In this document: positions 1 to 6,987 of the stretch, piece after piece
How positions within the stretch are numbered: position 1 is the stretch's first letter
How the letters are laid out: each line of letters starts with the position of its first letter
Origin: Candidatus Altimarinota bacterium
GTDB taxonomy: Bacteria; Patescibacteriota; Gracilibacteria; BD1-5; UBA2023
Assembly (NCBI GenBank): GCA_008015855.1
Contig: SSGK01000061.1
Location: 1 to 10,255 of the forward strand
DNA: 10,255 nucleotides
Reading direction: 5' to 3'
Program-made: the position numbers and the translations under genes
The notes under the pieces: generated by a model
The model's database searches: none
What the model saw: only the letters and a program-made list of their open reading frames with translations
Told to the model about the DNA's origin: nothing

Positions 1-1
1 C

Positions 2-442
2 TATACCTTTTCGGCGCCAGGTCGTGATGATCGTTGAGATGTTATTTCATGTTCTTATTATACATTGGTATGAACGGAACAATTTCTCTCAATGATTGAT
101 CTTACAAAGGTATCCCTCCTTCCTTTTTCTCAGGTGTCACGAGAGACGGTTGCTTATGACCATGCGGACATTATTGCCTATGCATATCAGCGCCTTAAGT
201 GGAAAATGGAATATACGAATATTGCCCAGAATATACTTCCACAACTCTTTACTCTCCGTGATCTACAATCAGTGTATGAGCTGATTTTTCAGAAAGAATT
301 TGATAAGCGAAATTTTCGAAAGAAAATCCTCTCCCTCTGAGTGCTCGAAGAGACGAATGAATTTGATAAGGAAAATTCCAAGCGACCAGCAAAACTCTAT
401 CGATTTCTCGATAAGGATCTCTCTATTATAAGTGTTCTTTAA
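2..442 (+). CDS. NUDIX-family transcriptional regulator, NrtR-like (5' truncated)
   Basis: The 3' part (146 residues) of a NUDIX protein whose start lies before the window. The first residues visible (YTFSAPGRDDRGDVISCSYY) match the strand region that follows the NUDIX box in NrtR / ADP-ribose-pyrophosphatase-like proteins, typically TFGDPGRDPRG.VISVAYY; the NUDIX box itself is off the edge. The C-terminal half, from about residue 50, has the winged-helix pattern of NrtR: YAYQRLKWKMEYTNIA, then FTLRDLQSVYELIF, then DKRNFRKKIL, ending with the wing KRPAKLYRF. NrtR proteins bind ADP-ribose-type ligands and repress NAD-metabolism genes; for this protein that is inference. Three in-frame TGA codons (35, 71, 338) are read as Gly; the one at 35 falls on the usual Gly after GRDxR. 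It ends with TAA. A palindrome and then a malic enzyme gene follow directly, so both may be targets. Whether NUDIX catalysis is retained cannot be judged from this fragment. Confidence 0.8.
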
Positions 443-443
443 T

Positions 444-466
444 TATATGAGAATTAATCTCATATA
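444..466. repeat. Perfect inverted repeat between the NUDIX regulator and malic enzyme genes
   Basis: Nine-base arms (444-452 and 458-466, TATATGAGA and its complement) around a five-base AT spacer. It begins two bases after the regulator's TAA and ends three bases before the -35 box of the malic enzyme promoter. No T-tract follows, which argues against an intrinsic terminator and makes an operator as likely. A dimeric regulator such as the adjacent NrtR-like protein could bind it; that is inference from position. Confidence 0.55.
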
Positions 467-469
467 AAG

Positions 470-497
470 TTGATTTCACTCAAATAATTTATATAAT
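470..497 (+). promoter_or_regulatory. Sigma70-type promoter for the malic enzyme gene
   Basis: TTGATT at 470-475 and a perfect TATAAT at 492-497 with a 16-base spacer. The -10 ends 26 bases before the ATG, so the leader would be about 20 nt. There is no purine-rich Shine-Dalgarno sequence before the start. Confidence 0.7.
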
Positions 498-523
498 AAA
501 CTCCTATTTCTAATTCTTACTCT

Positions 524-1687
524 ATGAATCATTTTGAACGTTCCCTCGAACTCCATAAAAAATACCAATGAAAATTAAAACTCGAATCAATTGTACCACT
601 CGAAACACGAGATGATCTCTCATGGGCATACTCGCCAGGAGTTGCAGAGCCATGTCGAGAAATCCATAAAGATCCATCAAAGCTCTACGATTATACCCTC
701 AAATCTCGCACTGTTGCTGTTATCTCCGATGGATCTGCTATCCTCTGAATCGGAAACCTTGGACACAAGGCTTCTATGCCAGTTATGGAAGGGAAGTGTG
801 TTCTTTTTAAGGAATTTGCGGGAGTAGATGCATTTCCGATTATCGTAGGAACACAGGATGTAGAAGAATTTATTCGCACTGTAAAAAATATTGCTGATAC
901 ATTCGGTGGAATCAATCTCGAAGATATTTCAGCACCTCGCTGTTTTGAGATTGAAGAACGACTCAAGGCAGAACTCGATATCCCAGTAATGCACGATGAT
1001 CAACATGGGACAGCTATTGTAACACTTGCAGGACTTATCAATTCTCTCAAGATTACAGGAAAAAAGAAAGAAGATATTCGTGTGGTGGTGAATGGGGTAG
1101 GTGCTGCGGGAGTGGCCATCACGAAACTTCTTCTTGCCTATGGGGTAAAGGATATTGTGATGGTTGATACGACCGGAACGATCTATAAAGGACGTGATGG
1201 AGGTATGAATCCAGTAAAAGAGATGCTTTCTGATATTACTAATACTGCCTGTATTTTTAATCCAGGAAGTAAAGAATGTATTCGTGGGGGACTCGCTGAG
1301 GCGGTAATTGGCCGAGATGTATTTGTGGGAGTTTCTGTTGCGGGAGCACTTACACCAGATATGGTGCGCTCTATGGCTCCAGATCCAATTATTTTTGCTC
1401 TTGCAAATCCAACACCTGAGATTATGCCAGAAGAAGCGAAAGCAGCAGGCGCTCGCATTATTGGAACGGGTCGAAGTGATTATCCAAATCAGATCAATAA
1501 TGTTCTCGCATTTCCGGGTATTTTTAAATGAGTTCTCAAATACGGAAAGAAAGCAATTACCGAAGATATGAAGATGGCAGCAGCTCATGCATTGGCTGAT
1601 TATGTTGCAAATCCAACGGAAGATGCTATCCTGCCAGATCCACTCGATAAGAACGTAGCAAATGTGGTAGCAGAAGCAATGAAGTAG
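524..1687 (+). CDS. Malic enzyme (malate dehydrogenase, oxaloacetate-decarboxylating)
   Basis: A complete 387-residue short-form malic enzyme (EC 1.1.1.38/40 type), converting malate and NAD(P)+ to pyruvate, CO2 and NAD(P)H in the cytosol. The length matches the short bacterial/archaeal forms. Visible motifs: WAYSPGVAEPC with the catalytic Tyr36; DGSAILGIGNLGHKASMPVM with the catalytic Lys82; acidic metal ligands Glu133-Asp134 (NLEDIS) and the DDQHGTA motif at 158-164; Rossmann GxGxxG at 191-196 with the strand-end Asp215 (MVDTTG), more typical of NAD than NADP preference; and SDYPNQINNVLAFPGIF near the C-terminus. TGA at 569, 746 and 1529 is read as Gly; the one at 746 is the Gly of ILGIGN, conserved in the family. 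ATG 524 gives the usual N-terminus and sits 26 bases after a -10 box. It is monocistronic by layout and follows an NrtR-like regulator, which could link it to NAD status. Confidence 0.95.
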
Positions 1688-1689
1688 TA

Positions 1690-1717
1690 TTGACTATTAT
1701 ATTATATAGCATATAAT
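1690..1717 (+). promoter_or_regulatory. Promoter of the lipoprotein gene
   Basis: TTGACT at 1690-1695 and TATAAT at 1712-1717, again with a 16-base spacer. It starts two bases after the malic enzyme TAG. The -10 lies 18 bases before ATG 1736, predicting a leader of about 12 nt without a Shine-Dalgarno sequence. Confidence 0.7.
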
Positions 1718-1721
1718 ATAA
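1697..1721. repeat. AT-only inverted repeat covering the -10 box
   Basis: Eleven-base perfect arms (1697-1707 and 1711-1721) around AGC. The right arm contains the TATAAT of the lipoprotein promoter. It may be an operator, or an AT-rich hairpin ending the malic enzyme transcript. It lacks G:C pairs, so it would be a weak terminator. Confidence 0.5.
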
Positions 1722-1735
1722 ATATATTTTCTTAC

Positions 1736-2071
1736 ATGAACCATATGAAGCTTTCTGAGGAGATACAGGAATGAGGTGAGGTTGAGCAAAATCGCTCAAA
1801 AGCTCTCATTGCAGCAGTTGCACTATCCATCTCTGCGCTCACGTCATGATGTGCGGTTGATTACATTCGGACACGACCCTACTATCTCGATAGGGGTGGT
1901 GTATACTATCCTGATCGATCACACCATCACCATCGTCAGGAACAACCAAAGGTAATTATTATACAACAGAAGGCTCCACCTCCCCCTCCTCCACGAAAAG
2001 TAATTATTATTGATAATTCTCGGGGATGACATGGATGACACCAGCATAATAATCATCGACGAGATAAATAA
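1736..2071 (+). CDS. Small His/Pro-rich putative lipoprotein
   Basis: 111 residues, no family recognised. Residues 22-38 form a hydrophobic segment (KALIAAVALSISALTSG) followed by Cys39, which looks like a lipoprotein signal peptide. The residue at -1 of the lipobox (TSG-C) is a Gly encoded by TGA at 1847, so the signal is invisible under the standard code. The N-region before it is long and acidic, unusual for a signal peptide, and Thr at -3 is not the preferred Leu. The mature part is polar: a HHHH run at 63-66, six prolines at 81-86 flanked on both sides by KVIII (72-76, 88-92), then a Gly/His-rich tail (GGHGGHQHNNHRR) containing two further TGA-encoded Gly. The histidines suggest metal or surface binding, which is inference only. 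A second ATG at 1745 is possible. The TAA lies in the 5' arm of the terminator shared with the convergent gene. Confidence 0.8.
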
Positions 2072-2095
2072 AAAGCTCCTTATGGAGCTTTTTTT
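2070..2095. terminator. Bidirectional intrinsic terminator between convergent genes
   Basis: AAAAAGCTCC, loop TTAT, GGAGCTTTTT and more T. The A-run before and T-run after let it stop transcription from both sides. The lipoprotein stop (2069-2071) touches the left arm and the stop of the minus-strand gene (2080-2082) lies in the loop. Confidence 0.85.
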
Positions 2096-3012
2096 GTGAG
2101 GAGGGAATGAAGTTTTGAAAATGTTTTCCAGCGGAGCTTTTTTCCAGTAATTCGTCACTCAGCAACAATAGCATTTCTTCGGTGATTTACTACTTGGTAC
2201 TCAATATAATCAGAATGAATATGTCCGTATGTTACCAGAGCATCACCCATTCTAAGATCGTCTATACTGGTAGGGTAGGTGATAACATGACTCGTTTCAT
2301 AGGTGAGGATTCCTCATTTTTCATATCATTCTGGATTATTTTCTTGGCTTAAGTGATATGATATTGCCTGTGCCGCGGCTTCCTCAATAGTCTCACGCGT
2401 AACACTATTGAGATCATCGATATACCATGCAGATGTAAAGCTTGGTTGCAATTCTGAGGCTACCTCTAATTTCTTATATCCATTCAAGAATCGAAATGGA
2501 GGTTTTTGTGGAAGGTGTGTATCGAGAGTTGTCTCATCAAGGGTATGTTCATGAAAATCGGGTTCTTCAGAATGAGAGTATATAGGAGTTGCGATACAAA
2601 AGAGTACATCCTCTATCATTGCTATATCAACACTATTTTCTCAGCGTTTTGCGGTGAGTACCTTTCTATTTTTATCAAATGAAAGAATATCTCATGGGAG
2701 ACATATGTTTAAAAAGGTAACTTTTGGTGATGTTACCCGCTTAATGTTATGTTCAGCGAGATGGAGTGCGATACTTTTTAAGATAACCCCAGGAACAATG
2801 GCTTTCCCATTTCAGAAATGTCATTCGAGAACGGGGTGATTTTCAGTAATTTTTATCGAATCTTTTCAAGAATATTCAAAGAGTCATTCGAAGATGTTTC
2901 CGAGTTTTGCATCCATCAGTGAGAATACTTTTTTTCCAAGTGTTGCTTGGAGATCTCCACTTTCATGGATACTTGGTCTATCAAGATGGAGAGGGGAAAT
3001 CAAAGATTCCAT
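2080..3012 (-). CDS. Tandem hotdog-fold protein, FabZ/ApeI-like
   Basis: 310 residues with what look like two hotdog domains. The first half carries the FabZ signature region: ENHPVLEGHF at 57-66, then AIVPGVILKSIALH, then VTSPKVTFLNICLPGDIL, the pattern of 3-hydroxyacyl-ACP dehydratases (GHFPG.P.MPGV ... V.PGD). The GHF histidine is His65, but the acidic residue expected in EAMAQ is absent (KSIAL). The second half starts like another such domain (PPFRFLNGYKKLE, 171-183) and has EEAAAQAISYH at 210-220, which resembles the FabZ helix with its Glu, but has no GHF. It ends with MGDALVTYG and VAEGRITGK. Nine Gly are encoded by TGA, including the Gly before HF. Substrate unknown; a role in acyl-thioester chemistry or a non-catalytic binding role are both open. 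ATG 3012 is chosen because an upstream TAA at 3040 closes the frame and a -10 box lies 26 bases away. It could be part of a lineage-specific lipid pathway. Confidence 0.75.
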
Positions 3013-3038
3013 ATATTGCGAATAGAAAATATTATTGG

Positions 3039-3065
3039 ATTATATATTTTCAGAGAAAATCGCAA
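3039..3065 (-). promoter_or_regulatory. Promoter of the tandem hotdog gene
   Basis: On the minus strand, TTGCGA (3060-3065), a 15-base spacer and TATAAT (3039-3044). The -10 ends 26 bases before ATG 3012, matching the spacing at other genes here. The -35 is imperfect and the spacer short. Confidence 0.5.
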
Positions 3066-3076
3066 TAGATTTATAA

Positions 3077-3103
3077 AAAATCCCGAGATATCCTCGGGAT
3101 TTT
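3077..3103 (-). terminator. Intrinsic terminator of the TerC gene
   Basis: An eleven-base stem (AAAAATCCCGAG side 3077-3087, complement 3093-3103) with loop ATATC. On the minus strand it ends in a run of U. It begins directly after the TerC stop codon (3105-3107). The mirror T-rich side (TTTTATTATTT) could also act on the plus strand. Confidence 0.85.
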
Positions 3104-3104
3104 A

Positions 3105-4016
3105 TTATTTCTTGAGTCGAACAATTTCCAGTATTCAAAGCACACAAATCATGATAAAACCATATTTGTATCCATGATGACTGCTCATAAAGTCTGCGAT
3201 ATATCCACCAAAGTTAACGATTCCAATAAGGAGAAGAAAGATTGTTACCATGAGTGCTCTTCCATTTTCTTTTGCCCAATCAGCAAATACGGAGTGATTC
3301 GCATGAAGGTATTTTGTCTGAAGAACCGCAAATGAACCAACAACGAGAATGAGAAGGAGAGAGAATATGCTTGATTCAGGAACTCATCCGATCATATCAG
3401 GCGCTGCTTTTGCAAATCATTTTTCCAGCATCTCAAGAGCTGTAAAGAGGATAATGAAGAGTCCGAGCCATTGAATAGATGGATATTTTTCCAACATTCG
3501 AGCGATCCATCCAGAGGCAAGTACCATAAGGATGATAGAGAATATGAGTCCAATTCCGAGATTTACGTAATTTCCGTGAGATGCTCCAGCAACCGCAAGA
3601 ACGTTATCAAGAGACATGGCAACATCGGCAACCACAATCATCTTAACAGCACTCCAGAAATTATCTCCCCCATCGTGTCCATCTTCTGCGTGTTCTTGTG
3701 CACGAATTTCTCGATAGAACTTCCATACAACATAGAGAAGAAGGATAGCACCGAGGAATTCAAGTCCAGGAATTTGTAAGAGAAATACAACTCAAAACGA
3801 GAAGAGGATACGGAGAATAGTGGCACCAGCTACTCCCCAGAATATTGCTTTTTTACGAGTTACTCATTTGAGTTTTTTTGTTGCCATCCCAATAAGAATA
3901 GCATTATCACCACTCATAACGAGATCGATGAGAATGATATTAAGAAGCGCAAAGAGTCCAGCACTGGTTGTGAGTGCTTGTACGTCGTGCATAAGCACAT
4001 TCATAAAATCTTGCAT
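3105..4016 (-). CDS. TerC-family integral membrane protein (likely Mn2+ exporter)
   Basis: 303 residues, full length for the TerC/YjbE/YkoY family. The two hallmark half-repeats are visible: LIDLVMSGDNAILIGMA (GDN at 36-38) and VADVAMSLDNVLAVAGA (LDN at 136-138), whose Asp-Asn pairs form the metal site in TerC models. About seven to nine hydrophobic helices are present, with a His/Asp/Glu-rich cytoplasmic loop (AQEHAEDGHDGGD, about 107-119) before the second repeat. Family members in Bacillus and E. coli export Mn2+ and help metalate secreted enzymes; the substrate here is inferred. Five Gly are TGA-encoded. I place the start at ATG 4016, which gives the usual family N-terminus. The frame stays open to ATG 4106, adding 30 residues with a short hydrophobic stretch, but that would run over the divergent promoter. 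The gene is divergent from the coiled-coil gene at 4145 and ends at its own terminator. Confidence 0.92.
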
Positions 4017-4043
4017 AGGAAAAATAAGAATGTAAGAATCTTG

Positions 4044-4071
4044 AGTGTATTGTATTTTATCAGCTTGTAAA
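4044..4071 (-). promoter_or_regulatory. Possible promoter of the TerC gene
   Basis: On the minus strand, TTTACA (4066-4071), a 16-base spacer and TACACT (4044-4049). The -10 ends 27 bases before ATG 4016. A nearby extended -10 (TGATAAAAT, 4054-4062) is an alternative. Either one supports the start at 4016 rather than 4106. Confidence 0.4.
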
Positions 4072-4092
4072 GTAAGGAAAAGTATAAAAAGT

Positions 4093-4122
4093 TTGACATA
4101 TTTCATATCTATGTGATAGAAT
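4093..4122 (+). promoter_or_regulatory. Promoter of the coiled-coil gene
   Basis: A perfect TTGACA at 4093-4098, an 18-base spacer, and an extended -10, TGATAGAAT, at 4114-4122. It lies 22 bases before ATG 4145, predicting a leader of about 16 nt with no Shine-Dalgarno sequence. Confidence 0.7.
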
Positions 4123-4144
4123 CATACAAATAAATCTCTGCTTT

Positions 4145-4780
4145 ATGACTTCACGAAATCCAGAAATCCCTGATAATACTCGTAATCCTGAGTCGGTTGA
4201 AAAGGCTTTTGGTTTTGAGAACTTTGCTGGTTCTCATGAGCAAGAACAAAAAGGATATGAGGCAATCAAGTCCCATCTCAAGCCACTCAAATCGGGTGAG
4301 AAATATGGAGAAGAAGACGTAAATAGTGCCTTTGAAGAATCGACGAATGAGCAGATTAAAAAATTATGAAATTCTCAAAACAAGCAGCATATTGTTGATA
4401 TGCAAAAAGAATTGATGGAGGATTTAAAATGAGTGCAAGATGTTGGTGAGAAATTAAAAAAGATTTCTGTGTTTCAAGAGGCTATGAACAACGCAACATG
4501 ATCCGTTCATGGAGCACAAAAAAAATCAGAACAATGATTTCAGGAGTGAATTGAGAAACAAAATACAGAAGTAACGCAGAAAAAAATTGATCGATTTGTA
4601 GAATTTTGAAAACAACTTCGAAATGCCCTTGATACCCAAGAAGCAGAAAGTATGAAAGAATTTACACGTGCTCAAGAAACAGTAAAAACCCTTATGCTTG
4701 ATCCATCAAAGCAACCAGCCTCCTCTGATCAACGTGCGAGCGCTCAGGTTGAATGAGAAATGATTGAAAACTGGCCATAA
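4145..4780 (+). CDS. Hypothetical coiled-coil protein
   Basis: 211 residues; I do not recognise a family. It has no signal peptide or membrane segment, so it is probably cytoplasmic. The composition is rich in Glu, Gln and Lys and poor in aromatics. The N-terminal 70 residues are polar (MTSRNPEIPDNTRNPE, then KAFGFENFAGSHEQEQ). From about residue 75 to 180 there are long heptad-like stretches, for example VDMQKELMEDLKGVQDVGEKLKKI and EKQNTEVTQKKIDRFVEF, suggesting helices and coiled coil. Seven TGA codons are read as Gly; under the standard code only the first 74 codons would remain. The codon pattern continues unchanged across each TGA, and the frame ends with TAA just before a hairpin, both of which support one gene. 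It is divergent from the TerC gene and convergent with moxR. It could be a structural or scaffold protein, which is inference. Confidence 0.8.
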
Positions 4781-4810
4781 CAAAATCCCTCTTTTAAGAG
4801 GGATTTTGTT
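4781..4810. terminator. Bidirectional terminator between the coiled-coil gene and moxR
   Basis: CAAAATCCCTCT paired with AGAGGGATTTTG (4781-4792 and 4797-4808) with a small T/A loop. It starts right after the TAA of the plus gene and ends two bases before the moxR stop (4810-4812). A/T tracts on each side suit both directions. Confidence 0.8.
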
Positions 4811-5802
4811 TAGGGAACAATCGTATTTTCGAGAATATGAGTAATAATTGCATCTGTTGTAATTCATTCACCGATTGCCTCATAGGAGAGTCCTATGCGA
4901 TGTCTGAGTATATCATGTGCGAGGGAGTTTATATCATCTGGGAGAACATAGGTTCTTCCGAGGAGGATGTATTGTTTTTTTGCAAGACGAACAAATGCGA
5001 GTGATGCGCGAGGAGATGCTCCAAATTTTATAAAACGAGCAATCGATTCACTCGGTTCACGAGTTGCATGGATAATATTGAGAATATAATCATACACCTT
5101 TTCATCGATGTAGACTCCTTCTTGGATGCTTGTTTGTATCTGGCGAATCTCGTCTTCATGAAAGAGGGGAGATGAGTGCTTGTCTTGATGAAAGAAATCT
5201 TCTCCCGCCTGCATGAGACGGAGTTCATCTTCTCGATTTGGATATGAGATAGTAACCTTCATAAGGAATCGATCCAGCTGCGCTTCTGGTAGTGGGTATG
5301 TCCCCTCTTGTTCTATAGGATTTTGTGTTGCGAGTGTAAAAAATGGAGAGGGAAGTGGGTGAGTAGTATCTCCGATGGTAACTTGCCTCTGTTGCATAGC
5401 TTCTAAGAGTGCAGATTGAACCTTCGGAGGAGTTCTATTGATCTCATCAGCAATGAGTATGTTTGTAAAAATAGGTCCCTTTCGAGTGATAAAATCACCC
5501 TTTTGAGGGCGATACACCTCACTTCCGATGAGATCGGAAGGAAGGAGGTCTGGGGTGAAAGATATTCGTTTTGACGAGAGTCACAAGCCCCTTGCAAGTG
5601 ATTCGATGGATCGAGTTTTTGCAATTCATGGCACTCATTCAAGGAGGACGTGTCCACCAGTAAATACGGTTAACAAGAGCCGATCGATGAGATGCTCTTG
5701 TCCATAAATATGATGTTTCATCCAATCTTTCAGTGTCTGAATACGTTCAGAGAGTGTTTTTACGCTTTCTTCGGAAAGCAGGGTATTATTTTTGTGCTGC
5801 AT
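4810..5802 (-). CDS. MoxR-family AAA+ ATPase
   Basis: 330 residues, the normal MoxR length. After a helical N-terminus (QTLKDWMKHHIYGQEHLIDR) come Walker A EGVPGIAKT (Gly56 to Thr63), the RISFTPDLLPSDLIGS segment, GPIFTNILIADEINRTPPKVQ with Walker B ending in Asp119-Glu120, QVTIGDTTHPLPSPFFTLATQNPIEQEGTYPLPEAQLDRFLMK containing sensor 1 Asn and the Arg finger, then GASPRASLAF (sensor 2) and the lid. MoxR ATPases act as chaperones that mature or remodel partner proteins, usually with VWA/DUF58 and Bat proteins. The TGA at codon 56 encodes the first Gly of Walker A, where Gly is expected. I choose ATG 5802, which overlaps the end of the BatD-like gene by 17 bases; ATG 5835 is also in frame. The bases before 5802 (GCGAAAGAAT) hold a weak Shine-Dalgarno-like AAAG. 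No VWA or DUF58 gene is adjacent. Confidence 0.93.
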
Positions 5803-6874
5803 ATTCTTTCGCAAAAGTAGTGTTACCATCCTCATATTTTCTTAAGAGAACCATGAGATCAGGAGGAACGGTTGTGAGTGCTCCAAAGTTTTTTTGTCGA
5901 AATTGCTCACTAATGAGTAAATGGAGTATTTCTGAAAGGATTTTTTTCTTCGCAGAGTTGATCTCATATGAGATAATCTGAGTAATATTCGTTTCTGCCG
6001 GAACAGGGTTTCCAGAGGTTTTCTCGAGTATAAAACGGATATAACCTTCGTATTCTTGAAGCGTTTTTGGAATATATGGCTTATTTTTATTCTTCGCGGT
6101 AATATATTTTTGCGCGTAGAGGGCAATAGAATAGATAATGATAGTTGCTACCATTATAAAGAACGTCCAGTAAAGCGTGTCTACTACATTTCGAATGGTT
6201 CGAATATCAAAGAAATCTGAGCGAGCATTCTGGAGCGTTGCCACCATTCCTGTTTCTCATGTATTCGTCTTTGTCTTTCATTCGAGAACGTGAATTGTTG
6301 TTCCATTGATGAATACTTCTTTTCTACGTCAGAATTTAATACTCTCTCCTCCTATATCATAGGTCCCTGTTTTTGTTCCTTGGAGCTTATAAGAGATAGT
6401 GCTAATCTTTGTCCATGTTTCTCCATTCTGGGTAATTTTTTCACTCCCGAGCTGAGAATGGACAGTAAAATATTTAATCCCTGAAATCGGAAGGTTGGTC
6501 GGTGTATCATAAAAACTTCCAGATGAACTGGATGTTTGAGTGATAGTAATGGTTACAGGAAATGTATCCTGATTGGTAACAATCTTATTTGGAGTCACAA
6601 CCGTAACTCGTACTGAGGGGATACTACTAAAGATATCAGATTGTACTGGAAAAGCGTCATGAAAATCCCCAGTATTTGTTACGGTTTGTTTTCCGGTATT
6701 CGTTTGTATTTTTCCGGTAAGTGTTTCAGGTAATTTTGCTCCTGTTTGTGTTGTTTTTGTTGCTCCAGAAGCGGTTTTTCCTGATTGTGTCTGATTACTT
6801 CCAGAAGCGGTTTTTCCTGATTGTGTTGTCGATCCAGTCTGGATAACTGCCTGTTTCAATGAGCGTTCTCCCAT
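5786..6874 (-). CDS. BatD-like membrane-anchored protein
   Basis: 362 residues read through three TGA codons (6329, 6278, 6257); under the standard code it splits into two ORFs. The N-terminal 70 or so residues are Ser/Thr/Gly/Gln-rich low complexity, including two copies of a 12-residue repeat (QSGKTASGxxxT). Residues about 88-200 form a beta-rich domain with the BatD pattern: SVRVTVVTPNKIVTNQDTFPVTITI, then ISTISYKLQGTKTGTYDIGG, then INGTTIHVLEG. A single strong transmembrane helix follows at about 234-254 (TLYWTFFIMVATIIIYSIAL) and a basic/helical cytoplasmic tail of about 105 residues. BatD proteins usually carry an N-terminal signal peptide; none is visible and an upstream TAG at 6914 closes the frame. 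The gene is first in an operon with moxR, supporting a joint role in envelope-protein maturation. The assignment rests on domain pattern plus context. Confidence 0.7.
6764..6826. repeat. 36-bp period tandem repeat inside the BatD-like gene
   Basis: A 27-base sequence (6764-6790) recurs exactly at 6800-6826, a 36-base period. It encodes two copies of a 12-residue unit, QSGKTASG plus four variable residues. A decayed third unit may follow (TTQTGAKL). Such in-frame repeats in a low-complexity linker can change copy number by slippage. Confidence 0.85.
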
Positions 6875-6898
6875 AAGTGAATTTCGAATTATAGCCCA

Positions 6899-6925
6899 AT
6901 TATATGTTTTTCCCTATTTATACAA
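6899..6925 (-). promoter_or_regulatory. Promoter of the BatD-like/moxR operon
   Basis: On the minus strand, TATAAT at 6899-6904 with TTGTAT at 6920-6925 (15-base spacer). The -10 ends 24 bases before ATG 6874, the same distance as at other genes here. A second TATAAT at 6888-6893 lacks a matching -35. Confidence 0.5.
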
Positions 6926-6952
6926 GCGAATACATAAAAAAGAACTTGTTTT

Positions 6953-6981
6953 TTGTGATTTTTCTTGTTTTGTGGTAGCAT
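6953..6981 (+). promoter_or_regulatory. Promoter placing the transcript start at the ATG of the 696-residue gene
   Basis: TTGTGA at 6953-6958, a 17-base spacer and TAGCAT at 6976-6981, preceded by TGG to give an extended -10. Only six bases separate the -10 from ATG 6988, so the transcript would start at or next to the A of the ATG. Confidence 0.5.
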
Positions 6982-6987
6982 ACCTTT

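Noticed and set aside
929..1588. A 219-codon minus-strand ORF over the malic enzyme gene
   Set aside because: It is antisense to a gene with clear catalytic motifs, and its Ser/His/Cys/Asn-rich translation resembles no family.
524..1687. Malic enzyme as a pseudogene with internal stops
   Set aside because: All interruptions are TGA in one unbroken frame at acceptable Gly sites; the catalytic residues are intact.
4017..4106. Thirty-residue N-terminal extension of the TerC protein from ATG 4106
   Set aside because: The family N-terminus fits ATG 4016, a plausible promoter lies at 4044-4071, and the longer form would cover the divergent -35 box. It cannot be fully excluded.
6764..6826. CRISPR or intergenic repeat array
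   Set aside because: Only two copies, in frame within a coding region, with a 36-base period and nine-base gaps; it is a protein repeat.
5786..6874. Two separate genes (one ending near 6329, one starting at 6247)
   Set aside because: The frame is continuous when TGA at 6329, 6278 and 6257 is read as Gly, and the joined product has a sensible beta-domain plus membrane-helix order.
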